Source: CAJGCS01 sp045589955
GTDB lineage: Bacteria; Bacillota_I; Bacilli_A; ML615J-28; CAG-313
Reading direction: 5' to 3'
Length of the DNA: 41,633 nucleotides
NCBI GenBank assembly: GCA_045589955.1
Contig: JAZNQD010000012.1
Location: 1 to 41,633, forward strand
In this document: one piece after another, positions 27,083 to 35,366 of the stretch
Layout: every line of letters starts with the position of its first letter
Numbering within the stretch: position 1 is the first letter of the stretch
The notes under the pieces: model-generated
Databases searched by the model: none
Told to the model about the DNA's origin: nothing
Seen by the model: the letters and a program-made list of their open reading frames with translations, nothing else
Program-made: the position numbers and the translations under genes

Positions 27083-27817
27083 TTATTCACTAAAAGCATC
27101 CTTTTTAAGCAAATAATATTTCAATTTGAAAACTTTCATAGCATCCCTTATTTCTTTTGTTGATAATAACGTAGTTTCCTTTAAAAATAACAATATTGAA
27201 GATTTGTTAAATTTATTACTACCCATTCTTGCAAATAAATCTTCCCAATTACCTAATAACTCAATTAAAGCCATACCAACTTTAACTTGTGTATCATTAA
27301 GCTTATATTTATCCCTATCATCAATCATATCTTTTATTTCATCAACAATACTTTCAATAAGTTCACTTAACATTTGTATTTTATTATTATACTGATCATA
27401 TGAAAATTTTGAACTTTCATTAATTTCAGCTTGCATTACATCATATGATTCATTTCTTTTTTGATTTTTAATACATTGATTAATTTTAAATAAAAGATAA
27501 TTCTTACAAATAGTACCACAATACGAATATGCTTTATATCCACTGTCTGGATTAAACTTCTCAACTTTAGTCATTAAAAATGAAATAGTATCATCAAATG
27601 TTTCTTGAAATTCTTCATCAGGTGGATATAAATTATAACGTCTAATAATTGATTCTATCATTTTGGTAAATGCTGGATGTAAATATGTATTGAAGATTCT
27701 ATTTTTTTCATTTTTATCTTCAGTTTTTAAATAGGTAACAAAAGCTTCTTCTTCAGTTTCATAAAAATAACCACTACGTTCACTTTTTTCTTTTGGTTTT
27801 CTTCCTCTTTTAGCCAT
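27083..27817 (-). CDS. Late-transcription sigma factor (T4 gp55-like)
   Basis: A 244-residue protein related to sigma-70 region 2. The segment TFDDTISFLMTKVEKFNPDSGYKAYSYCGTICKNYLL (residues ~70-108; split motifs: KVEKFNPDSGYKAYSY and ICKNYLLFKI) matches the F-x-P-x-x-G-x-x-x-x-x-Y core-binding and -10-reading helix pattern of phage late sigma factors. The N-terminus is basic (MAKRGRKPKEKSE). Region 4 is not obvious, as in T4 gp55, which needs a sliding-clamp coactivator. It would direct host RNA polymerase to late promoters, for which the AATATTTATT elements in this window are candidates. It is preceded by a 120-base gap with a small AT-rich hairpin and followed directly by the baseplate operon. 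Confidence 0.8.
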   Translation of the reverse strand: MAKRGRKPKEKSERSGYFYETEEEAFVTYLKTEDKNEKNRIFNTYLHPAFTKMIESIIRRYNLYPPDEEFQETFDDTISFLMTKVEKFNPDSGYKAYSYCGTICKNYLLFKINQCIKNQKRNESYDVMQAEINESSKFSYDQYNNKIQMLSELIESIVDEIKDMIDDRDKYKLNDTQVKVGMALIELLGNWEDLFARMGSNKFNKSSILLFLKETTLLSTKEIRDAMKVFKLKYYLLKKDAFSE

Positions 27818-27924
27818 TTTAATATGTAAATTTTTATTTACACATCATGACAATTTCATTTATCAAATAAATCTTTCAATCACATTTCTTATTAAGAAAT
27901 CTCCGTGTTATCTATGATGTCTAA

Positions 27925-27949
27925 AAAAAGGGAGATTTTATTCTCCCTC
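27925..27949 (-). terminator. Terminator at the end of the glycosyltransferase cluster
   Basis: AGGGAGA / TCTCCCT stem with a loop that contains the stop codon of the glycosyltransferase gene, followed on the minus strand by TTTTTTT. Confidence 0.8.
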
Positions 27950-28711
27950 TTCTTCTTTATTTTCATAAGTTTTATTACGATCTTGAATATAGAAGCATTC
28001 TTGTTTTGCTAATTCAAAATACCAAGTGCTTTCTTTTTCATCAATAGTTTTTCTATAAATGTCATATAAAGAATTTTCTCTATCAACATAATGTTTATAT
28101 CCTAACTTTGGAATAACAAATACTTTCTTACCTTTATTTGTAATTCTTAATAAGAACTCATACCAAAAACTAATTTTAATTGATGGTTTTAATCCACCAT
28201 AAGTTTTCCAATCCTCAGTATTAAAAATAGCACCAGTTAAATAAAAATCAAAATATTGTTGTAAACAATCATTATCAATATAGCCTATTTCATTTGAAAA
28301 TGATGAAGCCCAAGGTGCTTCATTACCATAACCAATAAATTTATTTTGATTAAAATCAATCAATTCTTCTAATGGAATAAAAACACTTACTTCTGGATTA
28401 TATTCAATATATTTTTCAACATTATTAAACCAAATATTAGTATATTCATCATCAAATTCTAAAATAGAAAACCATTTTGTATCAATTTCATTAACAGCAT
28501 AATTAACTAAACTACAAAAATCATTTTTAGCTGAATTTGTTAAAATATTAACATTACTATATTCTTCAGTTAAATAACTAAAATCTACTTCTAAAGATGT
28601 TGAAATAACAATCTTATATTCAGATGGAACACTTACAATAGCTCTATTCAATAATGATTTAACAAAATCATTATGCTCATGAACTGGAATTATAACAGTA
28701 ATATCTTTCAT
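27938..28711 (-). CDS. Family 2-type glycosyltransferase (257 aa)
   Basis: GT-A fold enzyme that would transfer a sugar from a nucleotide donor. The N-terminus KDITVIIPVHEHNDFVKSLL is the typical GT2 start, and FSILEFDDEYTNIWF (residues ~80-95) holds the D-x-D-like metal and nucleotide motif (EFDDEY). A later W-x-x-x-G-G segment (EDWKTYGGLKPSI) fits the acceptor loop. It is the last gene in a seven-gene leftward cluster, 3 bases after the preceding gene, and ends in a Glu-rich tail that overlaps a terminator. No membrane segments, so the enzyme is soluble; targets could be phage proteins, glycans or DNA. Confidence 0.8.
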   Translation of the reverse strand: MKDITVIIPVHEHNDFVKSLLNRAIVSVPSEYKIVISTSLEVDFSYLTEEYSNVNILTNSAKNDFCSLVNYAVNEIDTKWFSILEFDDEYTNIWFNNVEKYIEYNPEVSVFIPLEELIDFNQNKFIGYGNEAPWASSFSNEIGYIDNDCLQQYFDFYLTGAIFNTEDWKTYGGLKPSIKISFWYEFLLRITNKGKKVFVIPKLGYKHYVDRENSLYDIYRKTIDEKESTWYFELAKQECFYIQDRNKTYENKEEEGE

Positions 28712-28714
28712 AAA

Positions 28715-29809
28715 TTATTCTTTACTTTTAATTGTAGTTATTAATGATTGCATTTCAGTTTTTCTATTTTCCAAAACACCATTTACATAATTAATGAATT
28801 TTTCTTTAGTGTTTTCATAAGAATATAAACTTAAACTTTCTTTTACAGATTCTTCAATTTCACTTGGAATATTATCAGTAATCCATGCTCTTACCACACT
28901 TGCAATCATTCTATGTGATTCATGGAATGTGTCAAACCAAACACAACAATTCTTCAAATTAACACCATCACCTTGTTCCATCCATTTTTGAGCCAATTCA
29001 GTTGTCTTAGCCATTACAATAGAACCACTTTTCATGGCTTCCAAAGCACCATAACCAAAACTTGTATCTTCATCAACCCAAATAGTCAAAGCTGATTCTC
29101 TCAATAATTGAGCATACATTTCCTTTGGAAAACCTCTTAAATCTCTAAATGACACCCATTTATACATTGGATATTTCCAATAGAAAGGTTTAATAATTTT
29201 ATTAATATCTGATTGATCTTTAGCAATAATATTAATAATTAATTTTTTTGGCTCATTAGTAGTTCCATACATATCATCAATATATGGATCAATTGTTGTT
29301 GTTTTAACATATGGGAAAATTTCTTTTACCAATGAAGCACTAATATCAGTATTTGTTATAGCTTCCATAATTCCTAAATCGCCCCATTGTGCAGACATTG
29401 GCATTTGTTCCAAAATGTAATCATAATTTTGCAAAATAACAATTCTCTTACAAGGTAATTTCTTTGTTTGAATCATAACATTAGAAAATATTTCTGGAAT
29501 AAAAAGAATATCACTTGGTGATACACTTACTTCATCACTTGCAATATCTTCATGTTGTAAATCAGAATACTTTTGTCCTAACCAATCACCAACACCAACA
29601 AAATCTTCATTATCATCTTTTTGATATAACATTGTAACATTATATTCATTTTCTTTAAGAATCATAGCCAATTTATAGATGTATTCCAAACTACCGCTAG
29701 GATTACCTTTTGTGTCTAAAACAAAAAAGAAAATATTCGCTTCTTTATTATCAATCTTAGCAATTTCAGCTTCAATTCTTTGTATAACAGTTAAATCTTT
29801 TTCTTCCAT
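28715..29809 (-). CDS. GT-B fold glycosyltransferase (364 aa)
   Basis: Glycosyltransferase of the GT4 kind. The N-terminal Rossmann half has FFFVLDTKGNPSGSLEYIYK (acceptor side) and a helix LAMILKENEYNVTMLY. The C-terminal half carries the donor-binding segment DEDTSFGYGALEAMKSGSIV (residues ~245-265), which matches the family pattern E-x-F-G-x-x-x-x-E-A-M-x-x-G. No transmembrane segment or signal. It is separated from the neighbours by 3 and 6 bases and so is in an operon with the GT2 enzyme downstream. Confidence 0.8.
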   Translation of the reverse strand: MEEKDLTVIQRIEAEIAKIDNKEANIFFFVLDTKGNPSGSLEYIYKLAMILKENEYNVTMLYQKDDNEDFVGVGDWLGQKYSDLQHEDIASDEVSVSPSDILFIPEIFSNVMIQTKKLPCKRIVILQNYDYILEQMPMSAQWGDLGIMEAITNTDISASLVKEIFPYVKTTTIDPYIDDMYGTTNEPKKLIINIIAKDQSDINKIIKPFYWKYPMYKWVSFRDLRGFPKEMYAQLLRESALTIWVDEDTSFGYGALEAMKSGSIVMAKTTELAQKWMEQGDGVNLKNCCVWFDTFHESHRMIASVVRAWITDNIPSEIEESVKESLSLYSYENTKEKFINYVNGVLENRKTEMQSLITTIKSKE

Positions 29810-29815
29810 TATATA

Positions 29816-30148
29816 TTATTCTTTAATTTCTTTTATTAATTCATTTTCAGCCATAGTATTAAAAATTAACGCTTCACCAAAAGACCATTGAGAATTTTCA
29901 CCAACATCTAAATCCAATAAAGTATCAATAAACATTTTAATCATATCATATCTCATAGTTGATTTCGATGTTGTATCACCACTCTTAACTTCTCTTAGTT
30001 GCTTTGTGTTTAATACCATTTCATTTGTTTTTTCATCTAACATATATATTTCAGTTATTTCAGATTCAGAATCTCTATTAACATCAGATTCAAGAACAAA
30101 CTTCATGATATTTTCCAAATCTAATACATATTTTACTCTATTAGCCAT
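29816..30148 (-). CDS. Hypothetical protein (110 aa)
   Basis: Small acidic protein with no recognised family. Predicted elements: helix KYVLDLENIMKFVLESD, a strand pair (ITEIYMLDEKTNEMVLN), a helix (MRYDMIKMFIDTLLDLD) and a final helix (EALIFNTMAENELIKEI). The compact size and tight packing (6 bases to the glycosyltransferase gene, 5 bases from the gene before) imply co-expression. No catalytic motif. Confidence 0.7.
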   Translation of the reverse strand: MANRVKYVLDLENIMKFVLESDVNRDSESEITEIYMLDEKTNEMVLNTKQLREVKSGDTTSKSTMRYDMIKMFIDTLLDLDVGENSQWSFGEALIFNTMAENELIKEIKE

Positions 30149-30153
30149 ATATT

Positions 30154-30801
30154 TTATCTTTTAAAAATTTTTTTAATTTTTTGAAAAACTGTTTCTTTTG
30201 TATTACTAATACTTCTAACTTTATTGAAAAATTCAGTATCAGTAATTAAATCCATTAATGAATCATATTTTAAATCTACTTTATTTTGTAAATTTTCATT
30301 ATCGTCTTTATTAATTAATACTACAACTTTTCCTTCTGGTTTATTATCAATAATTCTTTCATTTAACGTAACAATAACATCGCATTTTTCCCACATATCT
30401 TTACCATCTTTAGGGAAAAACATTTCACGAACTCTACAACCTATTTTACTTAAAAAGTAATATGTTGATTGTATACTTAAACCTTCCTCTTTTAAAGAAA
30501 ATAATTTAATATCATAAACATCATCTTCTTTGTTATTCAATTCACCAATCCAATTATTAATTGTTACAGCTAAATTTCTATGCATTGTTGGGGCACAACC
30601 AAATATTTCATATGGATAATCAACATACATATATTCAAACTTAGCTTTCTTTGATTTTAAGTCAATAACATCAATAATGTTAGTAACATTATAATTTACA
30701 TTCTTATCATCAAAAGATTTATCAATATCTTTTTTATAATATTTAATAATTTGTTTATTAATATCTCTAACGATATTATTTAGCTCAATACCTATTTTCA
30801 T
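30154..30801 (-). CDS. HAD-like fold protein (215 aa), catalytic aspartate replaced
   Basis: The N-terminus MKIGIELNNIVRDINKQI resembles the first strand and loop of HAD-family phosphatase or nucleotidase-like proteins (usual pattern I-G-I-D-L-N-N-V-L-R), and KCDVIVTLNERII and KVVVLINKDD fit later Rossmann strands. The first nucleophile position is Glu instead of Asp, so phosphatase activity is doubtful; it may be a regulatory or structural relative. The C-terminus ends in a basic helix (FQKIKKIFKR). It is part of the leftward cluster, 26 bases after the zinc-ribbon gene. Confidence 0.6.
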   Translation of the reverse strand: MKIGIELNNIVRDINKQIIKYYKKDIDKSFDDKNVNYNVTNIIDVIDLKSKKAKFEYMYVDYPYEIFGCAPTMHRNLAVTINNWIGELNNKEDDVYDIKLFSLKEEGLSIQSTYYFLSKIGCRVREMFFPKDGKDMWEKCDVIVTLNERIIDNKPEGKVVVLINKDDNENLQNKVDLKYDSLMDLITDTEFFNKVRSISNTKETVFQKIKKIFKR

Positions 30802-30827
30802 ACTTTTTATTTCTTATTTAAAATATA

Positions 30828-31802
30828 TTATTCTTCTTGTAGAAGTAAAGTCTTTTCTAAACATTCTTTACATATTGGATAACCATATGTTTCTTCTGTA
30901 ATATCACCATCATAAACAGACATTGGTTTACCACATACACTGCAATATTTCAATCTTTCTTGATTTGTTAAATCTAAAACAAGTTCTTTCTTTTCTTTAT
31001 TCTTATATTTTTCATCCATTGTTTTAGAATAAAACTTTGATGTCAAATCTTCCCTTTTATAATATTTTACATTAAATTTAATATAACATTCTTTTTCATT
31101 TAATGAATAACTTATAGAAGATAATGAAATATCATTTAATGTATATCTTACACAATCAACATCACCAATACATTTATATGTTACAAAATCAATCATATTA
31201 ATATGATTATAATCATTTTCTCTTCCAACGTTTTTAGTAATATATTCTAATTCTTTAATAAAACCATAAGAACTAATATCACCTTTAATTGGTGTTGTTA
31301 TAAATCTCATTATCAATGTTGCTCTATATTCATCAACATCAAATTCAAAATAAGTACAGTATTTTTCTAATTTAAATCTTGGTATTGAATCATATACAAT
31401 ATTAAGTGTATAAGTATCATTACTATATTCTTCCGTATCAACTCTTTTCATTTCATCATTAATTGATTTACAATTCAATTTATTTTCTTGAATTAAATGA
31501 AAATTATTAATATCAAATTCTTTTATTTCTTTTTTAATTGCAACACCATCACCTAAATATTCATAGTTATTAGATTCTCTTTCAACTTTATAAGTTCTAT
31601 ATCTTAATTCCTCTACTTGTTGAGTGACTTCACCTTTTAATAAATCTTTACTTAATTTATTATCTTGAATAACTTGGTGTATTCCAACATTATCAGTATT
31701 TGATGATGATTTTTGAGATAATATTTCATCCTCTGCCCCTTTTAAACCAAACGGTAAAGAATATAAAATATTATAAAAATATCTTTTTAATTTATTAATC
31801 AT
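30828..31802 (-). CDS. Protein with C-terminal zinc ribbon (324 aa)
   Basis: Mostly beta-strand protein of unknown family with a C-terminal zinc ribbon of two C-x-x-C pairs: CSVCGKPM and ICKECLEK, about 25 residues apart. The N-terminal ~25 residues (LKRYFYNILYSLPFGLKG) are hydrophobic and basic and could bind a membrane or another protein. The middle carries alternating strands (TLNIVYDSIPRFKLEKYCTY; ATLIMRFITTPI). Its ATG overlaps the end of the 81-aa gene by 8 bases. Function unknown; adjacent genes point to glycan or virion assembly. Confidence 0.65.
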   Translation of the reverse strand: MINKLKRYFYNILYSLPFGLKGAEDEILSQKSSSNTDNVGIHQVIQDNKLSKDLLKGEVTQQVEELRYRTYKVERESNNYEYLGDGVAIKKEIKEFDINNFHLIQENKLNCKSINDEMKRVDTEEYSNDTYTLNIVYDSIPRFKLEKYCTYFEFDVDEYRATLIMRFITTPIKGDISSYGFIKELEYITKNVGRENDYNHINMIDFVTYKCIGDVDCVRYTLNDISLSSISYSLNEKECYIKFNVKYYKREDLTSKFYSKTMDEKYKNKEKKELVLDLTNQERLKYCSVCGKPMSVYDGDITEETYGYPICKECLEKTLLLQEE

Positions 31803-32040
31803 AATATTCTTCTATTTTTTGTTCTATTAATTTCAAAATAGCATCATATAAGTTTCTTGCTTTCATTCTTTTATTTAATATATCTTTTTCTCTTGGTGTC
31901 GCATATTTTGTTATGTATTCTTCACTATTCATAAAACCATAAGTCATTAATTCATTTGTATATGTTTCTATCATATCCCATACACAATTTTTTAATTCAA
32001 TTAACTTTGGTAATGTCATTTTTTCTATCTTTTTATTCAT
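31795..32040 (-). CDS. Small helical protein (81 aa)
   Basis: Almost entirely helical (KIEKMTLPKLIELKNCVWDM; RNLYDAILKLIEQKIEEYY), charged, with no recognised family. It starts 13 bases after the frameshifted glycosyltransferase gene and overlaps the zinc-ribbon gene by 8 bases, which suggests translational coupling. Perhaps a small partner of its neighbours. Confidence 0.65.
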   Translation of the reverse strand: MNKKIEKMTLPKLIELKNCVWDMIETYTNELMTYGFMNSEEYITKYATPREKDILNKRMKARNLYDAILKLIEQKIEEYYD

Positions 32041-32053
32041 ATTTAATATTTTT

Positions 32054-32738
32054 TTATTTCACTTTAATTGGATAATATTCTCCAAATTTCTTATTTAATA
32101 ATTCCAAATTTTCAAACCAATTTGGTTTTGTTTCCCCAACAGAATTATGAGCCATTCTAATATTTGTAGTTACACCTATTTTACATTTACCATCAATAAA
32201 ATTATCTAAACATATACTTGTATCGTAATGATTAAATCCGCTTAAAATCCTCATCAAATTTTTTACTTATTCGTTTAGTATGTATTCCTAAAAACAAACC
32301 ATCAACCATACACACTTCTTGTAAATCTTTATCTAATAACGGTGAAAAAGCACTTAACCAAGTTTTACCATTTCCTCTATGTAAAACTTGACCATATTTT
32401 TTTTCATAATTCCACCAAGCACCTTTTTCATCAAATTCAGCAGAACCAGCAACGCCTATAATTCCATATTCTTCATTTTCTTTAAATAATCTAGCGATTT
32501 CAGCACCCCAACCTTTTCTTAAAAATTCTACATCATCATGTATGAAAACAACAACTTCAGTTTCTAATTTTGAAATCACATCATTGTAAATTTTTGTTAA
32601 TGAAACCCCATCACTATTAATCATAAACATAACATGTACATTATACCCACAAGTTTCTTTTAGATGTTCAATAAATTCTTCTTTTTCTTTATCTGTTTGT
32701 CTTGAACAAACAACAACAGTAATCTTATTATCAGTCAT
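32054..32738 (-). CDS. Glycosyltransferase-like protein (about 227 aa), read through a +1 frameshift at CGG
   Basis: GT-A-like enzyme. Residues 1-166 contain KITVVVCSRQ at the start and VVVFIHDDVEFL with the D-D nucleotide/metal motif, then WLSAFSPLLDKDLQEVCMVDG and KKFDEDFK. Frame 0 ends at AAG CGG ATT TAA. The +1 frame continues GFNHYDTSICLDNFIDG to a TAA at 32054. Members of this family have a conserved motif F-D-E-x-x-x-G-F-H-x-Y-D at exactly this place (known from many GT2-like proteins), so the two halves belong together and the junction residue is expected to be glycine. A start at 32257 in the second frame (MMRILSGFNHYD) is only a frame-shadow. First gene of the leftward cluster. Confidence 0.88.
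32237..32240 (-). other. +1 recoding site CGGA in glycosyltransferase gene
   Basis: Frame 0: TTT AAG CGG ATT TAA. Plus-one: AAG (C) GGA TTT AAT CAT TAC GAT. CGG is in frame, 166 codons after the ATG; the family motif G-F-x-x-Y-D is restored. Confidence 0.88.
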
Positions 32739-32850
32739 AACTATTTTATTTAAAAAATAAAAAAATATATTTTATTTTCAAGTTATTAATATATAATAAT
32801 ATTGATTATTTTTATTAATATAATATATTTTAAATAAAATATTATAATAT

Positions 32851-34077
32851 ATGAATGAAAAAATTAAAATTTTAGTGATTCCTAGTGACCATTATGGTTG
32901 TGGTTTTTTTAGAAGTTTGCAACCACATCAATATATTCAAGAACACTATTCTGATTTATTTGAAATTGATATTAGATATGATTTACCTAAAGATGAACCT
33001 TTAGATAAATTTTTTATGAAATACAATATTATTCATTTACATAAACAACTAGATCCAAAATGTGAATTAATTAATATGATGAAATTCGTAGGTTGTAAAG
33101 TAATTGTTGATATTGATGATCATTGGAATCTTGGTAATGATCACCCAATGTCTTTAACAGCAAAAAAAGAAGGATGGCATATTCCAGTTATCAATCATTT
33201 AAAATTAGCCGATGTGGTAACAACAACTACACCAATATTTAAAAAAGCAATTGAAAAACACAATAAAAACGTATGTGTATTACCAAATGCAATTGACACT
33301 AACGATGAAAGATTTCAAGTTAATCAAACAACATCAGATAAACTTAGATTTGGTATAATTTGCGGTTCTTCACATTTGAAAGATTTAGAATTAATGAGAG
33401 GTATGACTGCTCAATTATCTAAAGAAACATTAGATAAAATGCAATTTGTTTTATGTGGTTTTGACACTAATGGTACAAGAACTATCTATCATCAAGATAC
33501 AGGACAAGTTGAACGTAGACCAATTTTACCACAAGAAACTGTATGGTATGAATATGAGAAAATTATAACTAATGATTATAAAATAGTTTCTGAAGATCAT
33601 AAACGTTTTTTACATATGTTTGCTAAAGACATGAATTATCAAAATCTTAATGAATCATATAGAAGATGTTGGACTAAAGATATGAATCATTATTACCAAC
33701 ATTATGAAAATATTGACGTACTACTTGTTCCACTCAAAGAAAACGATTTTAATTCAGTTAAATCACAATTAAAAGTAATTGAAGCTGGTTTTGCACATAA
33801 AGCTATCATTGCTAATAATTTCGGTCCTTATACTATTGATTTGAAATCAATGATTGAAAAAGGTGGTAAAATTAACGAAAACGGTAATGCATTGTTAATT
33901 GATTCATCTAAAAATCATAAATTATGGGCTAAATACATTACTAAATTAGTTGAAGATAGAGATATGTTGGAAAAACTTAAAACTAATTTGTATGAAACTG
34001 TTAAAGATACTTATTCATTAGATACCGTTTGCAAACAACGTGTTGATATGTATTTGAAATTAATGAATAAAAATTAA
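32851..34077 (+). CDS. GT-B glycosyltransferase, paralog 1 (408 aa)
   Basis: Glycosyltransferase of the GT4 kind. Its N-terminus (IKILVIPSDHYGCGFFRSL) and the central segment DIDDHWNLGNDHPM form the acceptor-side half, and LRFGIICGSSHLKDLELM begins the donor half; the late segment LKVIEAGFAHKAIIANNFGP matches the E-A-x-x-x-x-K-x-I-A pattern of the donor-binding loop. Cytoplasmic, no membrane segment. It has a close copy immediately downstream (8 bases), the same length. The 110-base gap before it lacks a clear promoter motif, but it diverges from the leftward cluster, so one should lie there. Confidence 0.82.
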   Translation: MNEKIKILVIPSDHYGCGFFRSLQPHQYIQEHYSDLFEIDIRYDLPKDEPLDKFFMKYNIIHLHKQLDPKCELINMMKFVGCKVIVDIDDHWNLGNDHPMSLTAKKEGWHIPVINHLKLADVVTTTTPIFKKAIEKHNKNVCVLPNAIDTNDERFQVNQTTSDKLRFGIICGSSHLKDLELMRGMTAQLSKETLDKMQFVLCGFDTNGTRTIYHQDTGQVERRPILPQETVWYEYEKIITNDYKIVSEDHKRFLHMFAKDMNYQNLNESYRRCWTKDMNHYYQHYENIDVLLVPLKENDFNSVKSQLKVIEAGFAHKAIIANNFGPYTIDLKSMIEKGGKINENGNALLIDSSKNHKLWAKYITKLVEDRDMLEKLKTNLYETVKDTYSLDTVCKQRVDMYLKLMNKN

Positions 34078-34085
34078 AAAAAATC

Positions 34086-35312
34086 ATGAATAAACAAATT
34101 AAACTTTTAGTTATACCTAATGACAGATGGGGTTGTGGTTTTTTTAGATGTTTACAACCACATCAATATATTCAAGAACATTATTCTGATTTATTCGAAA
34201 TTGAAATACGTTATAATTTACCACCAGATATACCTTTAGAGAAATTTTTTAAAAAATTTGATGTTGTTCATATACATAAACAATTAGATAAAGAAGGTAA
34301 TATTGCAAAAATAATTAAAGAATGTGGGTGTAAACTTGTTGTTGATATTGACGACCATTGGACATTAGGACCTGACCACCCAATGGGTGAAGAAGCAAAA
34401 AGAGAACAATGGCACTTACCTGTTATTAGGCATTTAAAATTAGCTGATGTTGTAACTACAACAACACCAATATTTGCTAATGTAATAAAAAAACATAATA
34501 AAAATGTTTATGTATTTCCAAATGCTATTAATCCAGAAGATAAAAGATTTCAAATAAATCAAACTAAAACAGATAGATTACGTTTTGGTATTATTTGTGG
34601 TTCTTCACATTTGAAAGATTTAGAATTAATGAGTGGTATGATAGCACAATTATCTAAAGAAACATTAGATAAAATACAAATTGTATTATGTGGATATGAT
34701 TTAAGAGGATTAATACAAGAATATAATCAAGAAACTGGTAAATTTATACAAAGACCGTATATGGGGCATGAAACAATTTGGTATCAATTTGAAAAAATAT
34801 TAACTAATGATTTTAAAATAATAAATGAAGATTATTATGAATATTTACATAAATTTGATAAGCATACTGAATACCATGATTTAAATCAACCATATAGAAG
34901 ATGTTGGACTAAAGATATGAACAATTATTATAAACATTATGAAAATATTGATGTGTTATTAGTTCCATTAAAAGTTAATGATTTTAATTTAGTTAAATCA
35001 CAATTAAAAGTAATTGAAGCTGGTTTTGCACATAAAGCTATCATTGCTAATAATGTTGGTCCTTATACTATTGATTTGAAATCAATGATTGAAAAAGGTG
35101 GTAAAATTAACGAAAATGGTAATGCATTATTAATTGAACCATCAAAAAATCATAAATTATGGGCTAAGTATATTACCAAATTAGTTGAAGATAGGGATAT
35201 GTTAAAAAAATTACAAGATAATCTTTATGAAACTGTTAAAGACACTTATTCATTAGATACCGTTTGCAAACAACGTGTTGATATGTATTTGAAATTAATG
35301 AAAAGAATATAA
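34086..35312 (+). CDS. GT-B glycosyltransferase, paralog 2 (408 aa)
   Basis: A tandem duplicate of the previous gene with the same length and order of motifs (IKLLVIPNDRWGCGFFRCL, DIDDHWTLGPDHPM, LRFGIICGSSHLKDLELM, VIEAGFAHKAIIANNVGP). The central 60-70 residues after the FGII motif differ most (DLRGLIQEYNQETGKFIQRP versus DTNGTRTIYHQDTGQ), which probably changes acceptor or donor choice. Blocks of identical DNA near the 3' ends imply recent duplication or gene conversion. A terminator follows. Confidence 0.82.
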   Translation: MNKQIKLLVIPNDRWGCGFFRCLQPHQYIQEHYSDLFEIEIRYNLPPDIPLEKFFKKFDVVHIHKQLDKEGNIAKIIKECGCKLVVDIDDHWTLGPDHPMGEEAKREQWHLPVIRHLKLADVVTTTTPIFANVIKKHNKNVYVFPNAINPEDKRFQINQTKTDRLRFGIICGSSHLKDLELMSGMIAQLSKETLDKIQIVLCGYDLRGLIQEYNQETGKFIQRPYMGHETIWYQFEKILTNDFKIINEDYYEYLHKFDKHTEYHDLNQPYRRCWTKDMNNYYKHYENIDVLLVPLKVNDFNLVKSQLKVIEAGFAHKAIIANNVGPYTIDLKSMIEKGGKINENGNALLIEPSKNHKLWAKYITKLVEDRDMLKKLQDNLYETVKDTYSLDTVCKQRVDMYLKLMKRI

Positions 35313-35322
35313 AAAATAAAAT

Positions 35323-35366
35323 AATACTATATCTATAATATAAAATAGGTATAGTATTTTTTTTGT
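35323..35366 (+). terminator. Terminator after the tandem glycosyltransferases
   Basis: Fourteen-base stem (AATACTATATCTAT / ATAGGTATAGTATT, one G-T pair) with an 8-base loop, then a run of seven T. The T-run is also part of the next promoter. Confidence 0.75.

Noticed and set aside
381..32240. Sequencing or assembly errors as the cause of the seven frame breaks
   Set aside because: All breaks have the same direction (+1) and lie on the same codon in different surrounding sequences, and none lies in a homopolymer run. Random indels in an AT-rich genome would fall mostly in A/T runs. Reads should still be checked, since modified bases could in principle cause repeated calling errors.
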